In this document: in pieces, positions 16,701 to 24,705 of the stretch | How positions within the stretch are numbered: position 1 is the stretch's first letter | Layout: every line of letters begins with the position of its first letter | Notes under the pieces: generated by a model | The model's database searches: none | Told to the model about the DNA's origin: nothing | What the model saw: only the letters and a program-made list of their open reading frames with translations | Made by a program: the position numbers and the translations under genes | NCBI RefSeq assembly: GCF_011006175.1 | Contig: NZ_CP048795.1 | Coordinates: 620,001 to 684,000, forward strand | Length of the DNA stretch: 64,000 nt | Source of the DNA: Hydrogenobacter sp. T-8 | Lineage (GTDB): Bacteria > Aquificota > Aquificia > Aquificales > Aquificaceae | Reading direction: 5' to 3'

Positions 16701-17392
16701 GGATTGTTATAGCAACTATAAAATCTTGGAATATAGAAAACGCTAACAAGTTAATGGAGTTATACAAAAACCAATGGAAGATTAAAGTTATAACTTCAAA
16801 AGCTGATTTAACAAAGTCCTTGCTAGATGAATTTAAACCAGATTATATTTTCTTCCCTCATTGGTCCTGGTTAGTTCCAGAAGATATATTCAAGACATAC
16901 GAATGCATAGGTTTTCATTTAGGAGATTTACCCTATGGGAGAGGAGGAAACCCACTACAAAACCATATCATAAGGAAAATATATAACACGAAAATAACCG
17001 CTTTTAGAATTGGAGAGGGGATAGATAGAGGAAAAATCTATCTGAAAAGAGATTTTTATTTAGGGGTTGGTAGAGCAGAGGAGCTGTTTATAAAAATCTC
17101 TGAAATTATTTTCTTTGATATGATACCTTTTATAATCAAATTTAGACCAAAACCTTATGAGCAAGTGGGGGAGAGTTATATGTTCCAAAGAAGAACAGAA
17201 CAGCAGAGTGATTTATTGTCTGCGAATATCAATGATATCCAAGATTTTTATGACTTTGTTCGTATGTTAGACGCAGAAGGTTATCCTAAAGCATACATAA
17301 AATTAGGTAAGCTGAAAATTGAGTTTAGCGAAGCTGTATTATATAGCAATAATGTGGTGGGAAGGTTCAGGGTAATGTTGGAAGATAAATAG
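16697..17392 (+). CDS. Formyltransferase-family protein with altered catalytic motif
   Basis: This 231-residue protein resembles the N-formyltransferase fold of methionyl-tRNA formyltransferase and sugar formyltransferases. It has 'IGFHLGDLPYGRGGNPLQN' where the family has N-x-H-x-S-x-L-P-x-x-R-G, and 'GEGIDRGKIYLK' where it has D-x-G. His and Asp are present, but the catalytic Asn position is Gly, so activity or chemistry may differ. It probably uses 10-formyl-tetrahydrofolate to formylate an amino sugar if active. The region 16697-18087 is clearly A/T-richer than the pse genes, hinting at recent transfer. The ATG at 16697 is set by the ATGA overlap. Confidence 0.7.
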   Translation: MRIVIATIKSWNIENANKLMELYKNQWKIKVITSKADLTKSLLDEFKPDYIFFPHWSWLVPEDIFKTYECIGFHLGDLPYGRGGNPLQNHIIRKIYNTKITAFRIGEGIDRGKIYLKRDFYLGVGRAEELFIKISEIIFFDMIPFIIKFRPKPYEQVGESYMFQRRTEQQSDLLSANINDIQDFYDFVRMLDAEGYPKAYIKLGKLKIEFSEAVLYSNNVVGRFRVMLEDK

Positions 17393-17410
17393 AGAGAGGA
17401 TTTAACAGCC

Positions 17411-18087
17411 ATGCGAGTTCTCCTAATTTTCTCTCATCCTGATGATGAAGTTTTGGCATGTGGTGGGACTGTAGCAAGGTTATCGGAAGAGGGCTTTGAA
17501 GTTTATACGCTTATACTTGGAGAAGGTATAACCTCAAGAGACAAAAAAGGGATACAAAATTAAGGAAACAGGAACTGGAAGACCTTAAAAGAAATGCGAT
17601 TAAAGCCAACAAGAAGATAGGTGTTAGAGATGTGATATTTTATGATTTTCCTGATAATAGATTTGATACTGTGCCATTGCTTGATATTGTAAAGTCTATA
17701 GAGAAGGTTATAAGAGAGCTAAAGCCAGAAATAATATTTACCCACTACGAAAAAGACCTCAACATAAACCACCAGATAACCTATAAAGCAGTGCTAACCG
17801 CAACTAGACCTCAGCCCGGCAATCCTGTTAAAAAAATAGACTCGTGCGAAGTGCTATCATCAACTGAGTGGAACTATCCTTTGGGTTTTCAACCAGATAC
17901 ATATTTTATACTTTCTACAGAGCATATAAGGAAAAAAGTTGAGGCTTTGAGTTGCTATGAAAGTGAATTAAGGACATACCCACATCCAAGGTCCGTTGAA
18001 GGTGTAGAATATTTAGCAAGGTTAAGAGGTCTACAAATAGGTGTAGAATATGCAGAAGGTTTTAAACTTGTCAGAGAGATACTATGA
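17411..18087 (+). pseudogene. PIG-L (LmbE-like) deacetylase with a -1 frameshift
   Basis: The frame from ATG 17411 encodes 'MRVLLIFSHPDDEVLACGG', with the zinc-binding H9-P-D-D-E13 motif of PIG-L N-acetylglucosaminyl deacetylases. It stops at 17561-17563. The rest of the family fold ('KLRKQELEDLKRNA', 'VIFYDFPDNRFD', 'EIIFTHYEKDLNINHQITY') continues in the -1 frame to 18087. The frames join at a run of six A followed by GGG near 17551-17559. One extra A, or a -1 slip on AAA-AAA-G, restores a normal protein of about 225 residues. This could be a true mutation, a sequencing error or recoding. PIG-L enzymes remove N-acetyl groups, which fits the formyltransferase genes on either side. Confidence 0.75.
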
Positions 18088-19190
18088 AGGTGTTACTTCT
18101 TGGTGGAAACGAGCATAGTATTGAGCTTTTAGAGTGGCTAAAAAGCATAGGTGAAGAGGTTATATATATAGAAGAGAAGGTTAACTTAGAACTCGTCAAA
18201 AAATTAAGCCCTGACTTCATAATAAGCTACAACTACAAGCACATAATACCAAAGGAAGTAGTAAGAGCTTACTATCCAAGAATAATAAATCTTCACATAT
18301 CCTTTCTTCCTTATAATAGAGGTGCTTATCCAAATGTATGGAGCTTTTTGGAAGACACACCAAAGGGTGTGACTATTCATCTTGTGGATGAAGGTGTGGA
18401 TACTGGAGACATATTGGTGCAAAAAGAGGTCTTTATAGACGAGGAAAAGGAAACACTAAGGAGTTCATACTTGAAACTCCATAGAGAAATTCAAGAGCTT
18501 TTTAAAGAAAACTGGGAAAGTATAAAAACCCTGAAAATAAAGCCCATTAAACAACATGGGGGGGCTCAAAGCATTACAGAAGAGAATACAACATATTTGA
18601 GCCCTTTATCAGAGAAAAAGGATGGGATACACCCATCAGAGAACTTAAGGAGAAATATAGAGCTTGGAGATGTGCTATTGAAAAATTTTGTGAACTTGAA
18701 TGAGGAAGAGATTGAAATGGTCAGAAGGTGGAGAAATCATCCAGAGGTTAGAAGGTGGATGTATACAGACCATGAGATAAGTAAAGAGGAGCATGTTAAC
18801 TTCATAGAAGGTCTAAAACATGACAAAAGAAATTTTTACTATCTTGTTTATAAGGTTGATAAGGCTGTTGGTGTGCTTAGCTTGACAAAGGTAGATTTTC
18901 GCAATCGCAATGCCTACTTTGGAATATATGCAAACCCAGAAGAGAAAATTCATGGAGCGGGTCTTATTTTGGAAAAGAGTGCCATAAGTCTTGCTTTTGA
19001 TGTTGCACAGTTGCATACTCTAAAACTTGAGGTTATAGAAGATAATGAAAGAGTTATAAATTTTCACAAAAGGATGGGCTTTGAAGAGGAAGGTAGGCTA
19101 AGGGAGTTTGTTTTTAAGGATGGAAGATGGAAGGATGTGATAGTGATGGGAATGATTAAGAAGGGTTCTGTTCTTGAACAACCCTTATAA
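18084..19190 (+). CDS. Fusion: N-formyltransferase domain plus PseH N-acetyltransferase domain
   Basis: This 368-residue protein has two acyltransferase domains. Residues 1 to about 150 are a formyltransferase with all three catalytic residues: N69 and H71 in 'NLHISFLPYNRG', and D106 in 'DEGVDTGD'. Residues about 195-368 are a GNAT domain like PseH, with 'RRWRNHPEVRRWMY', 'YFGIYANPEEKIHGAG' and 'LEVIEDNERVINFHKRMGF'. PseH acetylates the C4 amine made by PseC. A formyl donor domain on the same chain suggests that the same amine, or a second one, can be formylated (inference). It overlaps the deacetylase gene by 4 bp and the convergent gene at its 3' end by 35 bp. Confidence 0.85.
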   Translation: MKVLLLGGNEHSIELLEWLKSIGEEVIYIEEKVNLELVKKLSPDFIISYNYKHIIPKEVVRAYYPRIINLHISFLPYNRGAYPNVWSFLEDTPKGVTIHLVDEGVDTGDILVQKEVFIDEEKETLRSSYLKLHREIQELFKENWESIKTLKIKPIKQHGGAQSITEENTTYLSPLSEKKDGIHPSENLRRNIELGDVLLKNFVNLNEEEIEMVRRWRNHPEVRRWMYTDHEISKEEHVNFIEGLKHDKRNFYYLVYKVDKAVGVLSLTKVDFRNRNAYFGIYANPEEKIHGAGLILEKSAISLAFDVAQLHTLKLEVIEDNERVINFHKRMGFEEEGRLREFVFKDGRWKDVIVMGMIKKGSVLEQPL

Positions 19191-19884
19191 AGAGCACTTC
19201 CTTATGCTTTTCTTCAAGCTCTGGAGGGATTTCAACGCCTACAACTACTGGGATGGTTTCTATCTGATAGAGTTTATAGAAAATGTCTGCCCTTTCCAAA
19301 GCCCTTACTGCGTCTTTTTCATCTACAGTATATGATACTTCAACCGCAAGAAGGAATTCTTTCTCTCCTTTTTTAGCCCTTAGCAAAATATCAAGATTTA
19401 AGGCTTGTTCTCTTTCTTCGGGAGTTATCAAGCCTTGTTCTTCCGCATCGTCAAGTTTTTCTGCCCATTGTTGTATGTCTATGACTTTTATCTTTCTGAA
19501 GAACCTTCCAAAATATGCAGGTGCTTTCTCTCTAACCTTTCTTTCAAGGTTATCACCTTTCAAAGACGCCACATCCACCTTTAAAGATTTTACCTCCTTT
19601 TTTAGCCATGCCACATCTTTCTCAAGGACTTCAACCCTTTTTTCAGTTCGTGCAGTGGTTTGTTTTACTGCCTCCACGTCCTCTTGAATTTTGGCAACCT
19701 TTTCCTCTAAGGGCTCGAACCTTTCCTTTACAAACCTGTCAAACTTCTTGGGTAGCTCTATAAGGTCTGCGGTCAGTATAAGAGTTCTCAGTTCCTCAAG
19801 CCACTCGGGATGTTCTCTAAGAGCCTGCAATAGGTCATAGAAGTTCCTTATCTGATAGGTTTTTTGAAGCTCTACTTGCTCCAT
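19156..19884 (-). CDS. Coiled-coil protein with PD-(D/E)XK nuclease-like domain
   Basis: This 242-residue protein has an N-terminal helical region, a long coiled coil (about residues 50-120, 'LEEKVAKIQEDVEAVKQ' and 'VEVLEKDVAWLKKEV') and a C-terminal domain with 'NLDILLRAKKGEKEFLLAVEVS'. That looks like the D...E-x-(K/S) strand pair of PD-(D/E)XK-type folds; the usual Lys is Ser here, so nuclease activity is doubtful. Function is unknown. It resembles the 14942-15637 product in plan but not closely in sequence. It is convergent with, and overlaps, the formyltransferase-PseH gene. Confidence 0.65.
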   Translation of the reverse strand: MEQVELQKTYQIRNFYDLLQALREHPEWLEELRTLILTADLIELPKKFDRFVKERFEPLEEKVAKIQEDVEAVKQTTARTEKRVEVLEKDVAWLKKEVKSLKVDVASLKGDNLERKVREKAPAYFGRFFRKIKVIDIQQWAEKLDDAEEQGLITPEEREQALNLDILLRAKKGEKEFLLAVEVSYTVDEKDAVRALERADIFYKLYQIETIPVVVGVEIPPELEEKHKEVLFIRVVQEQNPS

Positions 19885-19891
19885 AAGGATA

Positions 19892-19897
19892 ATATTA
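19892..19897 (-). promoter_or_regulatory. -10 box (TAATAT) inside the end of pseG
   Basis: On the minus strand TAATAT ends 7 bp before the ATG at 19884 and overlaps the last codons of pseG. No ribosome site is seen in the 10-bp gap, so a leaderless transcript is plausible. Confidence 0.4.
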
Positions 19898-20881
19898 GTC
19901 TTTTGTAAGCTCTTTTACAACTCTCAAAGCTCCCTTTCCATCTACGGTCTTTTTGCCTACTTTTGCCATCTTTTCTCTTACCTTATAGTCCATTATGCTT
20001 TCTGTATGGGTGATAACCTTTTCAATTATGTCTTTGTCCTCCCACCAGCCTGCGTAAAAGGCAAAGCCTATATTGTGCCATCCTTTACAGTTTAACAGCT
20101 GGTTCTCTGCTACTGCCACAAGGACTGCAGGTGTGCCAACCCTCGCAAGCTCGTAGGTGGTCTGCCCTCCAGCACTTATGGCTATGTCCGCCAAAAGCAT
20201 AAGCTCCCTCATGCCTTCTGCACTAAGACCCTCAAAAAGATTAACTTGCTTGTCCGCCAAAGCACTTATCTCCTCAATATTGCGAAAGCCCTTGCCAACA
20301 ACAACCAAAAACTCAAGGTCTTTGAAGTGTTCTCTAAGGGATTTCAAAACTTTTGGTGTCATGTTTTTTGAATCGTCTCCGCCAAAGGTTATAAGTATCC
20401 TTTTAGCTTTTTGCCTTATGTTCCTTCTCTTTACCTTCCAAAAGGCACTTCTGAGAGGTATATATCTGGGTCCAAGAAGGTATTTAAGACCCATTTTCTG
20501 AGGATATGCCAATTCATAAGCGTATACGCCTCCGTTTAGCACGATGCCTGAAGGATAGTCAATCCTCTTGTAGTCATCTATGTAAAGTTTACGCTTTACC
20601 CTTTTGGATATTTCTTGATAGAATTCCTCACTTGCAAGGTAAGAGTCCACTACCACTACATTATAGTCCTCTATTTTCTCAATTAGGGTTTTCCAGTTTT
20701 TATGCCAGTCAAAGATTCTATGGTTTTTATCTTTCAAAAGGCTCTCCACAGAGCTGTCTCCTGCCACGAGTAAAAAGGGTTCATGCCCGAGGGTTTCAAA
20801 AGCCTGATATAAAGAGAGGCATCTTGTTATGTGTCCGTGCCCGATGGAAGAAGAGCCCTCTGTTAGCAGGAGTGCTTTCAC
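19895..20881 (-). CDS. pseG: PseG, UDP-sugar hydrolase of the pseudaminic acid pathway
   Basis: This 328-residue protein has a GT-B type fold like MurG. Its N-terminal 'GHGHITRCLSLYQAF' contains the conserved G-x-G-H17-x-x-R motif; the His is the proposed catalytic base of PseG. 'ITFGGDDSKNMTPKVL' and 'ISAGGQTTYELARVGTPAVLVAV' bind the UDP moiety. PseG releases UDP from UDP-2,4-diacetamido-2,4,6-trideoxy-L-altrose, giving the substrate for PseI. The GTG start at 20881 is supported by a TATAAT 8 bp upstream. It lies apart from the plus-strand pse operon, divergent from uvrB with only 18 bp between the starts. Confidence 0.9.
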   Translation of the reverse strand: MKALLLTEGSSSIGHGHITRCLSLYQAFETLGHEPFLLVAGDSSVESLLKDKNHRIFDWHKNWKTLIEKIEDYNVVVVDSYLASEEFYQEISKRVKRKLYIDDYKRIDYPSGIVLNGGVYAYELAYPQKMGLKYLLGPRYIPLRSAFWKVKRRNIRQKAKRILITFGGDDSKNMTPKVLKSLREHFKDLEFLVVVGKGFRNIEEISALADKQVNLFEGLSAEGMRELMLLADIAISAGGQTTYELARVGTPAVLVAVAENQLLNCKGWHNIGFAFYAGWWEDKDIIEKVITHTESIMDYKVREKMAKVGKKTVDGKGALRVVKELTKD

Positions 20882-20886
20882 AGGTT

Positions 20887-20895
20887 TAAATTATA
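20887..20895. promoter_or_regulatory. Overlapping divergent -10 boxes of pseG and uvrB
   Basis: On the minus strand TATAAT (20895-20890) lies 8 bp before the pseG GTG. On the plus strand TAAATT (20887-20892) lies 7 bp before the uvrB ATG, so the two hexamers overlap. The intergenic gap is only 18 bp, so neither gene has room for a normal leader. The uvrB hexamer is weak; the pseG one is a consensus match. Confidence 0.5.
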
Positions 20896-20899
20896 AGTT

Positions 20900-22891
20900 A
20901 TGAAAACTCTTACTGGCTTTAGCATTAAGACTCCTCTCAAACCTGCAGGAGACCAACCAAAGGCTATAAGAGAACTTCTTGAAAACTTGGAGTCTGGAGT
21001 AAAGGAGCAGGTGCTTTTGGGTGCCACTGGCACAGGCAAAACCTTTACCATAGCCAATGTGATAGAAAAGTATAACAAGCCAACCCTTATAATAGCTCAT
21101 AACAAGATACTCGCTGCACAGCTATACAGGGAGCTAAAGGAGCTCTTTCCAGAAAACGCAGTGGAATACTTCATTTCCTATTACGACTACTATCAGCCAG
21201 AGGCATACATACCAGAAAAGGACCTTTACATAGAAAAGGATGCGAGCATAAATGAGATTCTTGAGAGATACAGGCATTCTGCCACCGTATCAGTTCTTGA
21301 AAGGCGGGATGTTATAGTGGTTGCCTCTGTCTCTTGCATATACGGTCTTGGCTCACCAGAGGCTTACTATTCCTTGAGAATATCCCTTGAGGTGGGTCAG
21401 AGGTATAGCCTAAGTAAACTCACGAGGAAACTGGTAGAGATAGGCTACGAAAGGAGCGACTATGCCATAAGGAGGGCAACCTTTACGGTAAAAGGCAACG
21501 CCCTTGAGGTTGTCCCTTCAGATATGGAAGACCAGCTTATAAGGATTGAGTTTTGGGATGACGAAATAGATTCCATTAGCTTGATGGATGCCTTAAACAG
21601 ACATAAGATAAAAGACCTCAAAAAGGTTGTTCTCTTTCCCGCAAGCCACTATGTGGCACCAAGGGATACCATAGAGGAAGCCCTAAGAGAGATTGAGAAG
21701 GACCTAAAGGAAAGGGTTGAGTGGTTTAAGGCTAATGGAAAACTTGTGGAAGCCCAAAGGCTCTATCAAAGAACCATGCACGATATGGAGATGATAAGGG
21801 AGCTTGGACATTGTAAGGGAATAGAAAACTATTCCAGATACTTTGACCGCAGAAAACCGGGAGAGCCACCCTTTACCCTTCTTGACTATTTTCCTGAGGA
21901 TTTTCTTCTTATAGTGGATGAATCCCACGTGACTATTCCTCAGGTCAGAGCCATGTATAACGGAGACCGTTCAAGAAAGGAAAAACTCGTAGAATACGGC
22001 TGGAGACTTCCCTCTGCTCTTGACAATAGACCTCTTAAGTTTGAGGAGTTCTTGCAAAAGCTCAACCAAGTTATATACATGTCCGCAACCCCTGGAGATT
22101 GGGAAGTCCAAAGGAGCAAGGGTGTAATAGTGGAGCAGATTGTCCGACCCACTGGGCTTCTTGACCCCGTGGTGGAAGTGCGTCCCACGAGAAACCAGCT
22201 TGAAGACTTAATAAGGGAAATTCAAGAGAGGAAAAAGAGAAGAGAAAGGGCTTTGGTTTTGACTACCACGAAAAGACTTGCGGAGGAGGTCTCTGATTAT
22301 CTAAACGAAAGAGGCATAAAGGCAAAATACCTACACTCAGACCTTGATGCCATAGAGAGAGCAAAGGTGGTAAAGGAGCTAAGAGAAGGCACTGTTGAGG
22401 TTATAGTGGGCGTTAACCTTCTAAGAGAAGGGCTTGACCTACCAGAGGTTTCCCTTGTTGCCATACTTGAGGCGGACAAGGAAGGCTTTCTAAGGAGCTA
22501 CACCTCACTGATCCAAACTATAGGGCGTGCTGCGAGAAACCTTAACGGCAAAGCCATCCTCTATGCGGACAGGATAACAGAGTCCATGAGAAGGGCAATA
22601 GAAGAGACAAACAGAAGAAGACAGCTTCAGGAGAAATACAACCAAGAGCATGGCATAACTCCAAAGAGTATAGTAAAGCCTATAAAGGAGCTTTTGGCTA
22701 TAGAGGAGCTGGACTATGTAAAGCTCCCCCTAAAGCTACCCAAAGGCATATCCTCAGAGGAAGACCTAATACAGAGGATAAGCAAGTTGGAAAAGGAAAT
22801 GTGGGAATGTGCCAAAAGGTGGGAGTTTGAAAAGGCTGCAAAGCTCAGAGATGAGATAAAACAGCTCAGAGAACTTCTAAAGCTAATATAA
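20900..22891 (+). CDS. uvrB: Excinuclease ABC subunit B
   Basis: This 663-residue DNA repair helicase has Walker A 'GATGTGKT' (41-48), the UvrB beta-hairpin region '[21 protein letters not shown]' (split), motif II 'VDESH', motif VI 'QTIGRAARN', and a C-terminal UVR domain ('[24 protein letters not shown]', split). In nucleotide excision repair UvrB verifies the lesion handed over by UvrA and recruits UvrC. Length is typical. It is a solitary gene here, divergent from pseG and followed after 7 bp by a methyltransferase gene that has its own -10 box. Confidence 0.97.
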   Translation: MKTLTGFSIKTPLKPAGDQPKAIRELLENLESGVKEQVLLGATGTGKTFTIANVIEKYNKPTLIIAHNKILAAQLYRELKELFPENAVEYFISYYDYYQPEAYIPEKDLYIEKDASINEILERYRHSATVSVLERRDVIVVASVSCIYGLGSPEAYYSLRISLEVGQRYSLSKLTRKLVEIGYERSDYAIRRATFTVKGNALEVVPSDMEDQLIRIEFWDDEIDSISLMDALNRHKIKDLKKVVLFPASHYVAPRDTIEEALREIEKDLKERVEWFKANGKLVEAQRLYQRTMHDMEMIRELGHCKGIENYSRYFDRRKPGEPPFTLLDYFPEDFLLIVDESHVTIPQVRAMYNGDRSRKEKLVEYGWRLPSALDNRPLKFEEFLQKLNQVIYMSATPGDWEVQRSKGVIVEQIVRPTGLLDPVVEVRPTRNQLEDLIREIQERKKRRERALVLTTTKRLAEEVSDYLNERGIKAKYLHSDLDAIERAKVVKELREGTVEVIVGVNLLREGLDLPEVSLVAILEADKEGFLRSYTSLIQTIGRAARNLNGKAILYADRITESMRRAIEETNRRRQLQEKYNQEHGITPKSIVKPIKELLAIEELDYVKLPLKLPKGISSEEDLIQRISKLEKEMWECAKRWEFEKAAKLRDEIKQLRELLKLI

Positions 22892-22892
22892 T
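22887..22892 (+). promoter_or_regulatory. -10 box TATAAT six bases before a start codon
   Basis: A consensus TATAAT overlaps the uvrB stop codon and ends 6 bp before the ATG at 22899. Transcription would begin at or next to the A of the ATG, giving a leaderless mRNA. No good -35 is seen at 16-18 bp. Confidence 0.5.
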
Positions 22893-22898
22893 TTTCTC

Positions 22899-23528
22899 AT
22901 GGGACATAAATTTGACCCCTCAAAACTGCAAAAACTTGACGACCCCAGCAGGCTTGAGCTCTTTGACCCCCAGAAGGTCCTAAGGGAGTTTGGGCTTAGA
23001 AAAGGAATGAAGGTGCTTGATGTGGGCACTGGTGCAGGCTTTTACCTGCCATACCTTTCAGAGGCGGTAGGCTCAGAGGGCAAGGTATATGCCATAGACA
23101 CAGAACCTCTGGCAGTGGAGTATGCAAGCAAAAAGGTAAAAGAGCTTGGGCTATCTAACGTGGAGGTATTACTTTCGGAAGAGAACCGCATACCCCTTTC
23201 GGATAACTTGGTAGATTTTGTCTTTATGGCTTTTGTATTCCATGAGCTTGAAGAGCCAGTAAGCTATATGGAGGAGATAAAAAGGGTTTGCAAGCCATTG
23301 GCGTATGTGTCTATAATAGACTGGAAGAAGGAAGAAAGGGACAAGGGTCCTCCACCAGAGGAGGTTTATTCTGAGTGGGAAATAGGTCTTATGCTTGAAG
23401 AGGCAGGCTTAAGGGTAGGGAGGGTGGTAGAGCTTGGAAAATACTGCTTTGGCGTTTACGCCATGGTGCTAAAACAAGAGCAAGAAAGGTTTGAAAGCCC
23501 AATAAAGATACCGCCAGGATTGGTATGA
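22899..23528 (+). CDS. SAM-dependent methyltransferase, UbiE/arsenite-methyltransferase-like
   Basis: This 209-residue class I methyltransferase has motif I 'VLDVGTGAGFYLPYL', motif II 'VYAIDTEPLAV' and the post-motif 'LVDFVFMAFVFHELEEP'. The pattern is that of small UbiE/MenG-like methyltransferases acting on quinones or small molecules; the substrate cannot be told. The C-terminal 'ESPIKIPPGLV' tail is outside the core fold. The start codon is fixed by the -10 box 6 bp upstream. It overlaps the next small gene by 4 bp (ATGA). Confidence 0.8.
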   Translation: MGHKFDPSKLQKLDDPSRLELFDPQKVLREFGLRKGMKVLDVGTGAGFYLPYLSEAVGSEGKVYAIDTEPLAVEYASKKVKELGLSNVEVLLSEENRIPLSDNLVDFVFMAFVFHELEEPVSYMEEIKRVCKPLAYVSIIDWKKEERDKGPPPEEVYSEWEIGLMLEEAGLRVGRVVELGKYCFGVYAMVLKQEQERFESPIKIPPGLV

Positions 23529-23773
23529 AAAGCAGGAGAGAAGAGCTTAGAAATTATGGCATAGAAATAGAATCAAGGTATTTCATATACAGAAGAGAAG
23601 ACAAAGTTATAGCGGTGCCCTACTTTCATATCAGAACTATAGAACTAAAAGAAGATACGGTTATAGTCTATACAGGCGGTATAGAAAGGCTCGTTATACA
23701 GCTACCTCACCAAGGGCTTGCCCTTGCACTCTTTGAGGATATACTTTTAAGTATTGAGAGGCTTCATCTATAA
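23525..23773 (+). CDS. Conserved-looking small hypothetical protein
   Basis: I do not recognise this 82-residue protein. It is mostly predicted beta-strand ('YFIYRREDKVIAVPYFHIRTIELKEDTVIVYTGG' split in two) followed by one helix ('LALALFEDILLSIERL'). That looks like a compact PH-like or SH3-like fold, but this is a guess. It starts inside the methyltransferase stop codon (ATGA), so it is translated as part of that unit. Its last 10 bp overlap the convergent MoaD-like gene. Confidence 0.6.
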   Translation: MKSRREELRNYGIEIESRYFIYRREDKVIAVPYFHIRTIELKEDTVIVYTGGIERLVIQLPHQGLALALFEDILLSIERLHL

Positions 23774-24045
23774 CCGCCTGCAATGGCAGGGACTATAGAC
23801 AGCACATCTCCATCCTTTAGTTCTGTGTCAAGACCCTTCAAAAACCTTATGTCTTCATCATTAAGGTATAGGTTTACAAACCTTCTTACTTCGCCTTGCT
23901 CGTCCACAAGCCTTTCCTTAAAGCCCGGGTAGGCTTCTTCAAGTTTTTCTATAGCTTCTTTTATAGTGCTTGCTTGCACCTGAACCTCACCTTGACCGTT
24001 GGTTATCCTTCTCAAAGGTGTGGGAACTCTCACAGTTATAGCCAT
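23764..24045 (-). CDS. MoaD/ThiS-family ubiquitin-like protein with a GG-YR tail
   Basis: This 93-residue beta-grasp protein has the MoaD-like pattern: 'MAITVRVPTPLRRITNGQ', 'EAIEKLEEAYPGFKERL', 'RFVNLYLNDEDIRFL' and 'ELKDGDVLSIVPAIAGGYR'. Members carry sulfur as a C-terminal thiocarboxylate after adenylation of a terminal Gly-Gly. Here two residues (Tyr-Arg) follow the Gly-Gly, so the tail would have to be removed before activation, or the protein is not a sulfur carrier. AGGAGGT precedes the ATG at 24045. The neighbours give no clue to molybdopterin, thiamine or tRNA thiolation. Confidence 0.82.
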   Translation of the reverse strand: MAITVRVPTPLRRITNGQGEVQVQASTIKEAIEKLEEAYPGFKERLVDEQGEVRRFVNLYLNDEDIRFLKGLDTELKDGDVLSIVPAIAGGYR

Positions 24046-24063
24046 TGCAAGACCTCCTGACTT

Positions 24064-24071
24064 ATTATAAC
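24064..24071. promoter_or_regulatory. Overlapping divergent -10 boxes of the moaD-like gene and the EAL gene
   Basis: ATTATAAC contains TATAAT on the minus strand (24069-24064) and TATAAC on the plus strand (24066-24071). The minus side serves the MoaD-like gene, whose AGGAGGT lies just downstream. The plus side ends 10 bp before the ATG at 24082. The whole intergenic gap is 36 bp. Confidence 0.5.
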
Positions 24072-24081
24072 ATATTTCCCG

Positions 24082-24705
24082 ATGGAGGGTAAAAGTATAA
24101 AAGTTTACGCCAACCTTGAGAGTGTAGTAAATCTCAAGGATCAGAGTCTCCATGGATACTGGGTTTTGACAAGGATACTTTCTGGAAATTCAGAACTTAG
24201 CTTCAAAGATATTGTAGACAAAGACTTGAGGGCACAAGCGGAAACAATGGTGCTAAAAGCGGTAGCAAAAAAAGTTCTCACAAAGCCTATCTTCATTAAA
24301 AAACCAATAGCTATGGACCTTGAGTATCTTCCAGTTATCAGTAAAAACTTCGTTGTTTGTCTTCCTCAGGATATGAAATTAGCAGATTTAGCTAAAGCCA
24401 TAAGTTTCCTAAAGAAGAGCGGATTAAAATCTGCCCTTGATGGATACAGCACGATTGGTTATGAGGTTAAAGAATTCAGAGTAGGGACTTTCGATTATGT
24501 GTTTTTTAGTGAAGATTTCTACACAAACACAAAAATATCAAACCTGGAGCGTCTAATAGCTAATCTTAAGCTTTTCAAAGTAAAACTTGGCTTTAAAAAC
24601 ATAGATTCATTAAAGAAGCTTAACTTAGCTCTCAAGTTAGGTATAGATGTGGGGCATGGATATTTCTTCGGGAGTGAAACCTTCCTTGTTGGGATATTAG
24701 AATGA
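24082..24705 (+). CDS. Degenerate EAL-domain protein
   Basis: This 207-residue protein aligns by eye with an EAL domain from end to end. 'VYANLESVVNLKDQSLHGYWVLTRI' (split) matches the family start Y-x-P-I-v-x-x-x-x-x-x-x-G-[FY]-E-A-L-x-R, and 'LKLGIDVGHGYFFGS' matches the family end with G-x-D-x-x-Q-G-Y-x-F. The catalytic Glu of E-A-L is Trp27, so c-di-GMP hydrolysis is unlikely. A role as a c-di-GMP binder or protein-interaction module is possible. The gene is A/T-richer than its neighbours and overlaps the next gene by 4 bp. Confidence 0.65.
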   Translation: MEGKSIKVYANLESVVNLKDQSLHGYWVLTRILSGNSELSFKDIVDKDLRAQAETMVLKAVAKKVLTKPIFIKKPIAMDLEYLPVISKNFVVCLPQDMKLADLAKAISFLKKSGLKSALDGYSTIGYEVKEFRVGTFDYVFFSEDFYTNTKISNLERLIANLKLFKVKLGFKNIDSLKKLNLALKLGIDVGHGYFFGSETFLVGILE

